From Alnus glutinosa (Eukaryota; Streptophyta; Magnoliopsida; Fagales; Betulaceae): a DNA stretch of 64,000 nucleotides. The notes beneath the pieces are model-generated. The model was not told where the DNA came from. It did no database searches and saw only the letters and a list, made by a program, of their open reading frames with translations. Positions 35,525-46,150 of this stretch are shown piece by piece. Made by a program: the position numbers and the translations under genes. Numbering within the stretch: the first letter of the stretch is position 1; each line of letters begins with the position of its first letter. The DNA lies in assembly GCF_958979055.1 (NCBI RefSeq), contig NC_084888.1, positions 30,184,804-30,248,803 on the forward strand. Reading direction: 5' to 3'.

Positions 35525-35527
<3 letters not shown>
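34229..35527 (+). CDS. FIT: bHLH transcription factor, FIT/bHLH29 type
   Basis: Three exons, 34229-34693, 34903-35295 and 35423-35527, with GT/AG borders, give 320 residues (Arabidopsis FIT has about 318). Residues about 125-190 are the bHLH domain, with the basic region RTLISERRRRGRMKEKL and helix 2 starting MDKASIVGDALLYVQELQ. The acidic N-terminus (motif FELHDFVDESNF, then INLIRGEGED), the Thr-rich stretch before the basic region and the C-terminal ACT-like part ending KLWVAGALLNQGFEF match FIT. In roots this factor dimerises with subgroup Ib bHLH proteins to switch on ferric reductase and IRT1-type transporters under iron shortage. The start was set at 34229 because it gives the family N-terminus and follows a TATA box; an upstream in-frame ATG exists at 34088. 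No damage is seen. Confidence 0.92.
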
Positions 35528-35565
<38 letters not shown>

Positions 35566-36083
35566 CGTCATTTTCTGCTGAGACCGGGGTCGTGTTTGGA
35601 TTACTACAGTTTTTACTACAAATATAAGCCGATCATAATTAGTGAAGCAAAAACTTTGACTTGTCAATTTAATTAGTTAACGGATTGTAGGTTCTTACAA
35701 CTCAACCTCTAAAAAATGATATTTGTCCTTTAATCATATTAAGGGACGCATATAATTTTTTAAGAGATTTGGTTTTAGGAGTTCCAATAATCTAATTTGT
35801 AAGAAATTTATGTCCATAAAAAAGTTATAAACTGTAATATATATCTCAAGTACTTTTCACCCTTGCGACCCTACCTGAACCCTGAAAAAAATGTCAACCT
35901 ATTAATTTCTATGATGTGTAATCATATGGTCACTCAAACGCCATTAATTTGCTATCATACATCATACATGTAAAGATGAGTTAATCTAAACCTCAATTTT
36001 AAAATTTTGGCAGCCGCAATTGTTTTCGTTTCGTTCGTCATTCAAGTGGTTTATTTAATTGGTTACCGATTGCTATGATTAAT
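35528..36083. other. FIT 3' region
   Basis: A CT microsatellite of about 17 units starts a few bases after the stop codon (about 35528-35563) and would lie in the 3' UTR. No further gene. Confidence 0.45.
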
Positions 36084-36259
36084 GAGAAATGATCCCTACA
36101 CTCATTTCTCACAACAGCCCCACAACAAGCTGACGTGGCTGGTAATATTTTATTATTTTTTTACAAAAACAAAACAAAACAAAAAAATAATAAAATATTA
36201 CCAGCCACGTCAGCTTGTTGTGGGGCTGTTGTGAGAAATAAGTGTAGGAATCATTTCTC
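36084..36259. mobile_element. Mutator-like foldback MITE, copy 3
   Basis: A 176-bp element of the family at 14819 and 15031, starting GAGAAATGATCC and ending ATCATTTCTC, with a perfect 9-bp target duplication ATGATTAAT (36075-36083 and 36260-36268). The arms pair almost perfectly and contain ACAACAAGCTGACGTGGCTGG. It lies about 550 bp downstream of FIT. Confidence 0.9.
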
Positions 36260-36636
36260 ATGATTAATTTACAAAGCGTTTGCACGTATAAATATTTTGG
36301 AGAAATATATGAAAGAAAAAGAGAAGAGCGAGAGAGAGTCGAAGCATATATCTGACCACATTATATTGAAGTAAAAATATATATAACAATATTACATAAG
36401 TCTCTATTTATTGAGAGACAATGAGTAGTGAGTAAGAAACCTTAAATTACATAGATATATGTTATTTGCACGACTCTCAAACAACAATGTTGATGTGCCT
36501 AGCATTTTTTTTTTAAAAAAAAAAATGAAAATGTTGAACACATCAGCATTGTTATGCAATTGTTGTGCAGCTAACATATCTCCATTAAGGTAGGGAATAA
36601 CACTGAAAGGAAAGAAATATACGGTGAATAAAAAAT
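36260..36636. repeat. spacer with a small foldback
   Basis: A foldback at about 36466-36570 has arms with GCACGACTCTCAAACAACAA and its diverged inverse around CAATTGTTGTGC. No gene. Confidence 0.45.
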
Positions 36637-36816
36637 GAGTAATGATTCAATGCCACCCAAATATATAATTTTTCACCACTTTGCATATATGGCAAGGTCC
36701 CCCACTACTTTTTGAATTTTTTAATTTTTTAAAAATAAATTAAGGTGAGGGACCACCTTGCCACATGGACAAGGTGGTAAAAAGTTGTATATTTAGATAG
36801 TAGTGAAGCATTATTA
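36637..36816. mobile_element. Mutator-like foldback MITE, second family, copy 2
   Basis: A relative of 18135-18317, starting GAGTAATGATTCAATGCC, with arms containing ACCACTTTGC and GGACCACCTTGCCACATGG. It is more diverged; the target duplication is not readable. Confidence 0.7.
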
Positions 36817-37587
36817 TATATAACATCCCCTTCAAACTTAAGATGTAAGCTTGTGTTTGGAAAAAAGAAAGGGGAATAAATTTTTTTATTGGGTCGCAAG
36901 AATACAATCGGAGAAGGCAGGAGAAGTCGCCAGAGGATCGCTGAAAAGTCGCTGGAATTGAACGTGGTCGGAGTGGTTTATAAAATATATTTTTTTGTAA
37001 CAATAAAACAACGATGGAATTTTCCTGAAGCCTTCATATGAGGGTTTTACGTGTTCTTGTATTGGGTTTAGCTGTTGGATTGTGTTTGGTGGGTTTTAAA
37101 GTTGTTCTTTGTGTTTTTCAGTTTTTGTAGATTTTTTTTGGGGTATGGGTTTTGGGCTTTCTTCTTTGTTTGAGGGGGACTAAGTTGACGATGCTGGTGA
37201 TTGTGGAGATGATAACAATAGGTTTTAAGGGATGGGAGATTATGGGTGATTTATAGCATTATTCCAGGGTTGACCGGAACTCGACACACTAACCCAAATT
37301 GCTAGATTGCATTAATAAAAATAACTTACTTCTCACCTTCGAAGAGATATATGCCGGCCACCTCTTCAGAGTCTGGATTGTAAGTGTTTCGACAATCCAG
37401 TTGGTAATAAATTTTTGTCGCATAACAAAGCGGCGCCCAAGCTCGATCCGATAGCCGTAGAGGCTTCTCTTTCTCGGCTGTCATTAGATACCCAGTGTGA
37501 GAGAAGAGGTTCAAAGTTCCTATTAAAGTTCGGATATCTCTCTATCTCTTGCTCACTCTTTTTGTATGGGCCGAAGAAATTTCTGGG
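36817..37587. other. intergenic DNA
   Basis: No gene recognised; low-complexity G/T-rich tracts at 37080-37260. Confidence 0.3.
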
Positions 37588-37980
37588 AAAATATTTTAAT
37601 TTAATCACCTTGTATTTCTGTGAATGTTGTTAACTGCTATTTCAGAAGGGCTCGAAAAGTCTCTCGATTCTCGAATACCAAGCAAAGAAATTGGTTTTGG
37701 GTTCTAGAAAATTTGATTTGCATGTGCGATAGTTTTGGGTTCTTAATTGATTCTAAGAATTTATGCGAACCCACTTTGATCTGTAGTTTTTTTTTTTTTT
37801 AAAAAAAAAAAAAGGATAAAGATGAATGAAAAATGAAAAAAAAATAAAATAATAGCATTTTTCCTTTGGAAAACTTATCAAAGAAGCAATGACGTTGTCG
37901 AAGGAGGAAATCAATAGGCTTTTCAGGTTTTGAAGAACGATGATGCAAACGTTGAAGGACCGGGGTTGTTTTGTTGGGAT
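37588..37980 (+). pseudogene. partial duplicate of the RPB5 5' region and first exon
   Basis: This stretch is colinear with 41655-42125: upstream sequence AATTTAATCACCTTGT, the segment AAATTGGTTTTGGGTTCTA, and the first coding codons at 37889. The coding part begins MTLSKEEINRLF and then meets an in-frame stop at codon 15; similarity ends abruptly within exon 1, about 30 codons in, near TTGTTTTGTTGG. It lacks exons 2-4, so it cannot make RPB5. The pair lies about 4.1 kb apart in the same orientation, which suggests a tandem segmental duplication followed by decay. Confidence 0.82.
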
Positions 37981-39487
37981 TTGGTAGGGTTGTAATCGAG
38001 TCGAATTGAGCCGAGTATTGAATTTTTAAGTTTGGTTCATTTAATTTGTTTTTGAACATGAGTCGAATTTGAGCTTATCACCGAGTTAGATAATCTGTTC
38101 AAGTTATGCTCATTTGTTTTTCGAACGAGGTCGAGCTTGTTCACGAGCTACTCGATTGATTTAGTCATTCCATACATAAAGTAAATATCATGATTGTTTA
38201 ATTTTATTTTTATTTTGGTAAAAAAGTAATACTAATTATTAGTTATTTAATTGCGGTTAAGATTTATTGTTTAAGTAATTAGAGAAATTAACTTAAATCT
38301 TAAATAATTTAATCTCAATTTTATATGTCTACCTTATAATATTCTATACACACACACATGTGTATACATATAAGATTGACATGTGTCCATTGACATGTAA
38401 GAAGAACATTTTGTTTTAATAATACGTACTTTTTACATGTTTTTTTAATAGCATTAATAAAAAAAATATGTGTTTCTCACATGTTTAAAAGATACATATC
38501 ACTTTTATATGTGGGTTATATGAAATTTTTTACAAATCGATTTGTAATAAATTTCTGTTCTTCGGTTACCATAACAAAAATCGATTCTACTTCACACATG
38601 TTGCCTTAATAAATACTTTCACTTGTTATCCTATTCTCCAATAGTTAGTTTGGGTTGTTTGGTAAAGAGTTGCGTCGGGAAAAATGAAGAAAGAAAAGTT
38701 ACAATTTTTTTTTTTTTAAATTTTTGGGAAAAATGAAAAAAAGAAAAGAGAAAGGAGGATATGTTGCTAAATCCAAAAAATAAAAGAAAAAGAAAATTGA
38801 GGGGATGACCTTTGGCGCCCAAAAATTACTTTACAATATCTTTTTTTGTGTCACATCATTTAAGAAAAAAAAAATTGAAAAAACTACATTTCTCATTAAA
38901 AAAATGCATCTCTATTCTCTACACACACCTTTGGGGAAACAATTTTTTTAAGCTTTCGGGGCAAGTGCTCTTCCTAGAGCATCTCCAGTAGGCTGTCAAA
39001 TGCCTCAAAATAGTTAAATTTGACTATTATGAGCAATTTTTTGTCTCCAATAGAATAGGCAGAATATATATTTTTTCTTCTAGTGTGAATAGTAAATAGG
39101 CAGAATTGCATATTCACTGTTCACACTACAAAGAGTTTTTTATTATTTTCTTTATTCCTTTCCTTGTTTCACTCCCTCTCTCCCTCTTTATTTCAAACTT
39201 TTTTCCACACAAAATAATATTTAAAGAAAATTGAGAGTAGAATAAAGAATCTATTGGAATGTGTATAAAAAAAATGAGTAGTTAAAATAAATAATTGTAC
39301 TTTTTTACAGCTACGTTGGCTATTATTGTTGTTAGGTTGAAAAATTGGGCCCTGATTTTTTGGACTTCCTTCCTCAATTATGATTGTTTGGATATCGTCA
39401 CTTAGGACCAGTTCCAGTCGTTCTTGGACTCTGCCTGGTGGGCTCAAGCCTTTTTTAACCCTTCTCCAACAGAATTAAATGAAAAAT
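37981..39487. other. AT-rich intergenic DNA
   Basis: No gene. A TAGAGCATCTCCAGTAG motif at about 38976 is a common terminal motif of plant MITEs, but the partner end was not found. Confidence 0.3.
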
Positions 39488-39513
39488 CATACATACATAC
39501 ATACATACATACA

Positions 39514-39580
<67 letters not shown>
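39488..39580. repeat. compound microsatellite (ATAC)n(AT)n
   Basis: About 13 units of ATAC are followed directly by about 19 units of AT. The length is likely to vary between individuals. Confidence 0.9.
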
Positions 39581-39582
<2 letters not shown>

Positions 39583-39774
39583 TCATTTTCGTCCATTAAT
39601 TGGAAACTCTAATGAATCTTTCAAAAGCTTGAACAAAGCTGCAATGCTACTATGTTAGAAATTTTTGATGAACATTAATGACATACCTAAGTGAGTTTAT
39701 AATGTAAATTTATTTAACAAAACAATGTGATATTTTGTAAAAAAATTTGAATAAGCTTTTAATTTAATTTAAGG

Positions 39775-40081
39775 GTGCATTTGTGATTGCAATTTCATAA
39801 AGAAAAAGTGCGATTTAAAACCAAATTACAGAAAATGAACCTTTTGGAAATTGTGTTTTTAAAAAATTACGATTTGAAAACGCATAAAACTACTTTTTCA
39901 AATCGCAGGCAAGGAGGTGTTTTTTTGAAAACGCAGAATTTTAAAGGCTAACCTGCGATATTAAAGGCTAAACTGTGATTTTGCCAAACGCTAAACTACG
40001 TTTTTAAAAATCACTATTTCAAATTGCACATTTAAAATAGTTATTTTTAAATCACACTTTTTGAAATTGCAAACCTAAATG
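39775..40081. mobile_element. foldback MITE rich in GCGATTT motifs, copy 2
   Basis: About 307 bp with inverted ends (GTGCATTTGTGATTGCAATTTC against GAAATTGCAAACCTAAATG). The right arm matches the left arm of 16420-16585, so both are one family; this copy is longer and has internal AGGCTAACCTGCGAT-like duplications. Confidence 0.6.
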
Positions 40082-40273
40082 AATTCTTACTCTTTAGATC
40101 AAGAATAAACAGAAGATAATTTCATTTTCATTTAATAAAGTGTTGTACTTGTTCAACAATAATTTTCCTCATTAATGAAAGAATGAAGCTTCATCTCCCA
40201 AAAAAATAAAAAGAAAAAGAAAAAGAAGAGTTGCAATGTGACGATGTATTAAGCCCCCTTCCAAATTCTAGTC

Positions 40274-40382
40274 CTTTTTTTTTTTTTTTAAATGTCCACA
40301 CAAGAGGGGGATTGAGAATTCGAACTAATGACTTCCGCTTTATGAGGCGTAGTGGTTAGCCGATTGAGCTACCCCTTAAAAA
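40274..40382 (-). mobile_element. short tRNA-derived SINE, copy 2
   Basis: On the minus strand it reads AAGGGGTAGCTCAATCGG (A box), then AGTTCGAATTCT (B box), then CTTGTGTGGACAT and a poly(A) of about 16. It shares head, tail and A-tail with 21416-21532. The B box is closer to the tRNA consensus than in copy 1. Confidence 0.75.
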
Positions 40383-42034
40383 CAAATTCCAATTCCTCCT
40401 TACTGTTTTAGATTTTTCCTTAATTCAGACCTACTAAAAACAAGTAAAATGTCTCTTATACTATAATAATACCGGATCATATTCCTTACAATTTCTTTAA
40501 AATTGCATATTCTCAAATTATATTAATTTAAGTATTTTCATACATCGAACGACATGAAAAATTCTACCTATTAAAAATGTGTCATGTTAACAATAATAAT
40601 TTAATATATTTTTATTAAGTTTTTATACTTTAGTCATAGAAAAACTTTGAGAAAAAATTGTCTTTCGGTTTAATAAAAAAACATATTTTCAAAAGTGAAA
40701 AAAAAAAAAGGAAAAAAAGCATTTTATACTGATTATGATTTTTTTTTTTTTTTTAGTTACTTTAGTAACATGTCATATTAAAAATATGTAACATTTTTTA
40801 CCTCATTGAATATAAAAAACGGCACGTAATTTGAAAACCTAAGCACGACCAAGGATTTTTACCATGGTTTTCGACGTTTCGTATCTTCCCCCCCTCCCCC
40901 CTTAAAACCGACGCCTTGTCTCTATGTTCGACAAAGCCCCCAACTCTACCGAAGCTTCAAAACAAAGTACAAGACAAACCCAAGGTAATTTCTTCATCTC
41001 CATCTCTTCGATTCTCTCTCTGTCAAATTTCTTCCTCTTGTCTTGCTTCAAGAACCGATTGGTGATGCTGTGGGTGCTTTAGTTTCAAAATTTGGAGGAT
41101 AATCATAAAGTTTGTAGGTAATTGATGTACTCAGAATAATTCTGTTGATGTTGGAAGTTGGCGGTGATACCCGAAAACTCCCTTGAGCATTCACGAAATC
41201 CGTTTTTTGTTGATATTGATTTTAAATTAATTTATGAATGGGTGTGTGTGTTGATGAAATTGACAACTTTCGATGTACCCATTAGATGATTTTGCTGATT
41301 TCCGTTGAATTTTGGGATTTCGGTTGAATTGACAACTCTCTCTCTCTCTCTGTTCCGTGGTCGGCTCGCTCCGGCGGCATCTCTACGTTGATTACTCGTG
41401 TGAAAGGTAAGCAGTTATCAACAACACCTTTGTTTTGCTGTCACTTTTAGAGTTCACTTGCAATTCTCCGATGTTTTTAATGTTTCTGTTTTCAGTTTGT
41501 GTGATTCTGTTGCCCATGTTTCCCATATATTTTTGTTTATTTATATTTACTGTTTCAGACCAATCAATTAATGCCACGTGACTCTCATTTGACACATCAT
41601 GTGCCAATTATACGTGCTACATGGTACAATAACTTTAAATTACAAATGCACTTTAAAAAATATTTTAATTTAATCACCTTGTGTTTTTTGTGAACATTGT
41701 TAATTGTTATTTCTTGGCTACCAAGCGGAGAAATTGGTTTTGGGTTCTAAAAAACTTTCTTTGTATGTGAGATAGCGTTCTTGATTCTGAGAATCTTTGT
41801 GAACCCACTTTTGTACACTGGAAACTCTTGGCTGTTGATTAACCACTTAAGGGTTTGGAGGGGTGCTTTAAAATATTTTTAAGTTTCTGTTATATATTGC
41901 TCAAAAATATTATATTGATTCTGAAATTGCTCACGAACCTTAAATTGGTATTATGATTGACAAAGTAATGACAAAATGATTTTGTTGCGGCTAGGTAATT
42001 AACAAGCTCTTTTCGCAAACTTATTGACGAAGCA
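40383..42034. other. RPB5 5' flank
   Basis: Contains a pyrimidine-rich stretch near 40885-40905 and possible non-coding leader exons ending at consensus donors (AAG|GTAATTT near 40985, AAAG|GTAAGC near 41407), but their use cannot be shown. The part from 41655 on is the source or sister of the duplicate at 37588. Confidence 0.4.
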
Positions 42035-45000
42035 ATGACGCTGTCGGAGGAGGAAATCAATAGGCTTTTTAGGATTCGAAGAACGGTGATGCAAATGCTG
42101 AAAGACCGGGGTTATTTTGTTGGGGAGTTTGAGATTGACATGACCAAAGAGCAGTTCAAGAATAAGTACGGCGAGAGCATGAAAAGGGAAGACCTTGTTA
42201 TCAATAAAGCCAAGCGAAACAATAGTTCCGATCAGGTATTTATTCGATTTTGTTTGTCTGCGTTTTTTCTTCCGTATTCAATGGTGCTTTTGTTATTCTT
42301 ATTAATGTATTTGAGTGAGTCTTTTTGTTGCAGTAGCAGTAGCATTATATTGTTTTGCTTGAAGTAAATGTGACTGAGAGGCTCTGCTTCTTTTCACCCT
42401 TTGATTGTTGTGTACATGGAGTTTAATGTGGGGTTGATAGTTGACCACAAAGGGATTTTACACTAATGGATTGAAGGGAAATCATAGGAAACTGTACTGC
42501 TGTGTGTCTCTATATTTTATGATGTAGCCAAGTGAAAAACCTGTTGATAACCTGGAAGCTCAGGTGTTTTCACCGTTTCTCATGCATATAGTGCAATTAA
42601 AATTTTTCATGGTGTGGATGATGTGATATGTGGAAGAATTGTGGCTCTAATGGTCTTTTCTTGGTTGAATTTGTAGATTTCTGATTGCTCTTGTTTATTA
42701 GTTTGGTCTAGCTGGTTGATATTTAAGTCCATTATTATTTATATCAGTGCTCAAGGATGAAGATTATATCCGTAATAAAGATATGAAGCTGTAAGGAGAG
42801 TGGCTCCTTAATATAAAGATATTGGCTTGCATGTGTGTAAAATTTTCTTGCTTCCAGTATAGTTTAAAATGTTCCTTGTGCAAAATTTCCTCGTACTTGC
42901 CTTTTCTTTTTCATCATAAGGGCATTGACATTTGTATTGTCATTGATGTAACTGTTGCCATAGTTCTTCTGGGATTAGGGAAAGTAGAGCTAGATCAATT
43001 TGAATGACACAATTGTTCTCTGTGCATAGTTTCTTTACATATATATGCTTAGACAGTATGAAGCATGCTGCCCATGTATTCTTCTCTCCATGCCTTTGTT
43101 TGTCTTCTTATTGGTTGTTTCTTGTATGTCAGATCTATGTTTTCTTTCCCGAGGAGCAAAAGGTTGGTGTTAAGACAATGAAGACTTACTCCCAACGCAT
43201 GAAGTCGGAGAATGTTTTCAGAGCAATCTTGGTTGTTCAACATAATTTGACTCCCTTTGCTCGGAGCTCCATAAATGAGATTTCTTCAAAATTCCAATTG
43301 GAGGTTTTCCAGGTGAAACTGATTGCTTTGTGATGTTGAAGAACAAAATTGTGGCTGTTGATTTTTGTCTAGCATCTTACTTATTTGTTGTTTTTCTACC
43401 CAAGGATTGTCAGTATTATGGACATCAGGGCATTGTGATGGCCTACTTAATTTGCACATCTCCCGAGAGCCTTTGAGGTTCTAATGGTATATCTATTTAA
43501 GTGAACATGAAGGTCGTACTAATTTGATTGATCAAAACTTAATAATAGTTAGATTGGACCGCTAGGTTCATCTGATGAATACAATACTTTTACCATAGAA
43601 ATTATACTTGAATGTTTATTCAACTAGTGACCTTAATGGTTGAAGAAATTTGATCAGAAGATACTTGGAAAGAAATATTATCTTTGTTGTTATATTTGCT
43701 TTTGTTTTAAACAGATTTATCATCATCATCAATTTGAAGAGCTGGTTCTATTCTAATTGTGACAAAGTAATTGGGACATTTTATGACATATGAACCATTG
43801 CTTTTACATCGTGAGGTGTTACTTGATGGGATTTACTTGATATCTGTGACACATTTTCAACTGCAACTTGGAGTAAATATTTTCTTTGATTTTGATCTTG
43901 ATCTTATGTCATTATTCAGTGATATTAATTACATCTTCAGTTATTAGCATGCATAATTTCCTGAACTTATTGGAAGATAGTAATTTTTTTTCCTTTTCGA
44001 TTTTTCACTAATAGCACCATTTATACAGGAGGCAGAGTTGTTGATAAACATTAAAGAGCATGTTCTTGTTCCAGAGCATCAGGTGCTTACAATTGAGGAG
44101 AAGAAAACTTTGCTGGAGAGGTACACCGTGAAAGAAACACAGGTCAGTGGATGTTAAAATTGCATTTATAAATTGTAAAAATTTGGAAAATACTGGGAGT
44201 AATATTAGTTAGCATCTAAAAGATAAGTTGCTTAGACCAGAGATTGCTCTATGCAAAACAGGCCATGACCTACTCACTACATGCCATGAAAAATACTATT
44301 TATGTGTCCACTCTACACAAATCTTGTTTGATCAAAATGATTACTGTTATGCAAAATCAATCATTGAGCGTCAACTTTGTGCTAGAAATTGGTTTGTCTG
44401 CAACCATATTAGTTTGAAATACAGTAAAGCTTTAGAAGCCTGAAGCCATAATAGAGCTAATGGGCAGAACTAGGGAAAATTTTCCCTAGTTCGCTAGGGA
44501 TTTTGAATGTATATTGTTTAGGTTAGTGATTTTGAATGTATATTGTTTGGTTCTCTGGGCATGTTAGGTCCTACCAAGTCAGATTTCCTTTGGTTGTTTT
44601 CAGTGCGCATTATGCATGGTGCCACGTGATTTCAATAATCTATCTCAATGCCCCAAATCTATAAATTTTCCAAAGTCCACTCTAAGAAGTAGACATAACA
44701 TGTCAAAATAAGTTATAAACTAGTTGTAATATGGACCGTTGGATTGGAGGCATATTTATGATACATATGCTTTAGCCTTTGCATAAAGGTTACACATGGA
44801 TCCTGTTGCCAAAAAGTTTAGCTCAAATCTGTTAATACATGCAAGCCAACATTGCTTAAGAAAGATTGGTGAATTCTGTGAGAAAATGTTGTATTTTCAG
44901 CTGGGAACTTCTTTGTTAGGATCAGCCTGTGGCTTTAATATAGGGCATAAACATGTTACTTATCAAAAAAAATATAGGACATAAACATGTATCAAGTTTG

Positions 45001-45629
45001 TGCTAAAGATAAATCACTAAGGAAATTCTCATGACGTGGTTCATAATTTATCTTACATTATTCTAATAAATCAAATCGAATGATGTTATTGTATGAAAAT
45101 AGTGATATCAATAATTAAGGGAAAATTACAAATGACTGTCTTTTACTTTTCAAGTGGCTGTCTAAAAGTTCAATAATTAAAGTATTTGTTGGAATTACCG
45201 TTGTTATCATTTAGGAGGAAATTAGTTATCCCACATGAGACTTTCAGTGATTGAAATATTTTTCTCTAATGAAGGCTAGTCATTGTCAATTACTTGGTAC
45301 TGAGAAATTATTCATATTTTTCATTACATTTTTTTTTTCAACTGGGATATCAATGTTAATAATTCAGATAATGTATTTTTTGCTATTGTATCTCGTTTTG
45401 GGATGTCAGTCTTCACAATGCATATCTTGTTTTGCATTTCTATTGCAAATCCCATCTGATTCTGACATTTTACTGTCTGTGTTGTGGGGTAAATTGAGTT
45501 CAGCTGCCTCGTATTCAAGTGACTGATCCAGTCGCGAGATATTATGGGCTGAAGCGTGGACAAGTCGTGAAGATAATCCGGCCAAGTGAGACTGCAGGCC
45601 GATATGTCACTTACCGTTATGTTGTATAA
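42035..45629 (+). CDS. NRPB5: RNA polymerase subunit RPB5 (RPABC1)
   Basis: Four exons, 42035-42235, 43133-43312, 44029-44142 and 45504-45629, all GT/AG and in phase 0, give 206 residues, the usual size of the plant protein. The N-terminal jaw domain carries [13 protein letters not shown] and [12 protein letters not shown]; the C-terminal assembly domain carries [34 protein letters not shown] and [17 protein letters not shown]5 is shared by RNA polymerases I, II and III in eukaryotes, and plants have further copies for Pol IV/V; the conserved sequence indicates the canonical NRPB5A type. The start follows the family N-terminus. No damage is visible. Exon 1 has a broken duplicate at 37889. Confidence 0.95.
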
Positions 45630-46150
45630 GTACTTCTTACATCTTAGTAACGGCTCAGAAAAGTGTTGTGACCGGACTTGAGTGGAAAGTGTTCATTGCC
45701 TCTGCCAAAACAGCCAAAGAACCAAACTCAACGATTTTGTTGGAACTTATTTATGGGTATTTCTCAGTTGTGAACTATTTCTCATGAAAATTTAAAAGAC
45801 AAACTCTGTTTTGAACTTATTTATGGGTATTTCTCAGTTTTGCATACCTATTCTCTATGTGGTATTTGTTTGTAATGCAGTTAGTATTGTCCAGCATCAA
45901 AAAGTAAGCTCTTTGTGTGCTTGTTAGTCTAATGCTGATAATTTTTTGGTATCTCCGTATGAGTAATAAGTTTTGTGTACTTGTTTGTTGTCACAATTTA
46001 CAGAAGCGCTAGTCATGTATGTGTTATACCTTAAAAGCATTGGTCGAGGTTACAATTAAAACTCCTTAAAGTCGCTTATACGGTATTCTTCCGTATAGTA
46101 CACAACCAATATAGGATTTGTTATACTTATATACCCGCCCTGTGATATTT
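45630..46150. other. RPB5 3' region with a tandem duplication
   Basis: The segment GAACTTATTTATGGGTATTTC occurs at about 45743 and again at about 45813, 70 bp apart, so the likely 3' UTR carries a duplicated unit. No gene follows before the LINE. Confidence 0.5.

Noticed and set aside
39488-39580. Short regular repeats as a possible CRISPR-like array
   Set aside because: It is a simple (ATAC)n(AT)n microsatellite without spacers, in a plant genome; no CRISPR array exists in the window.
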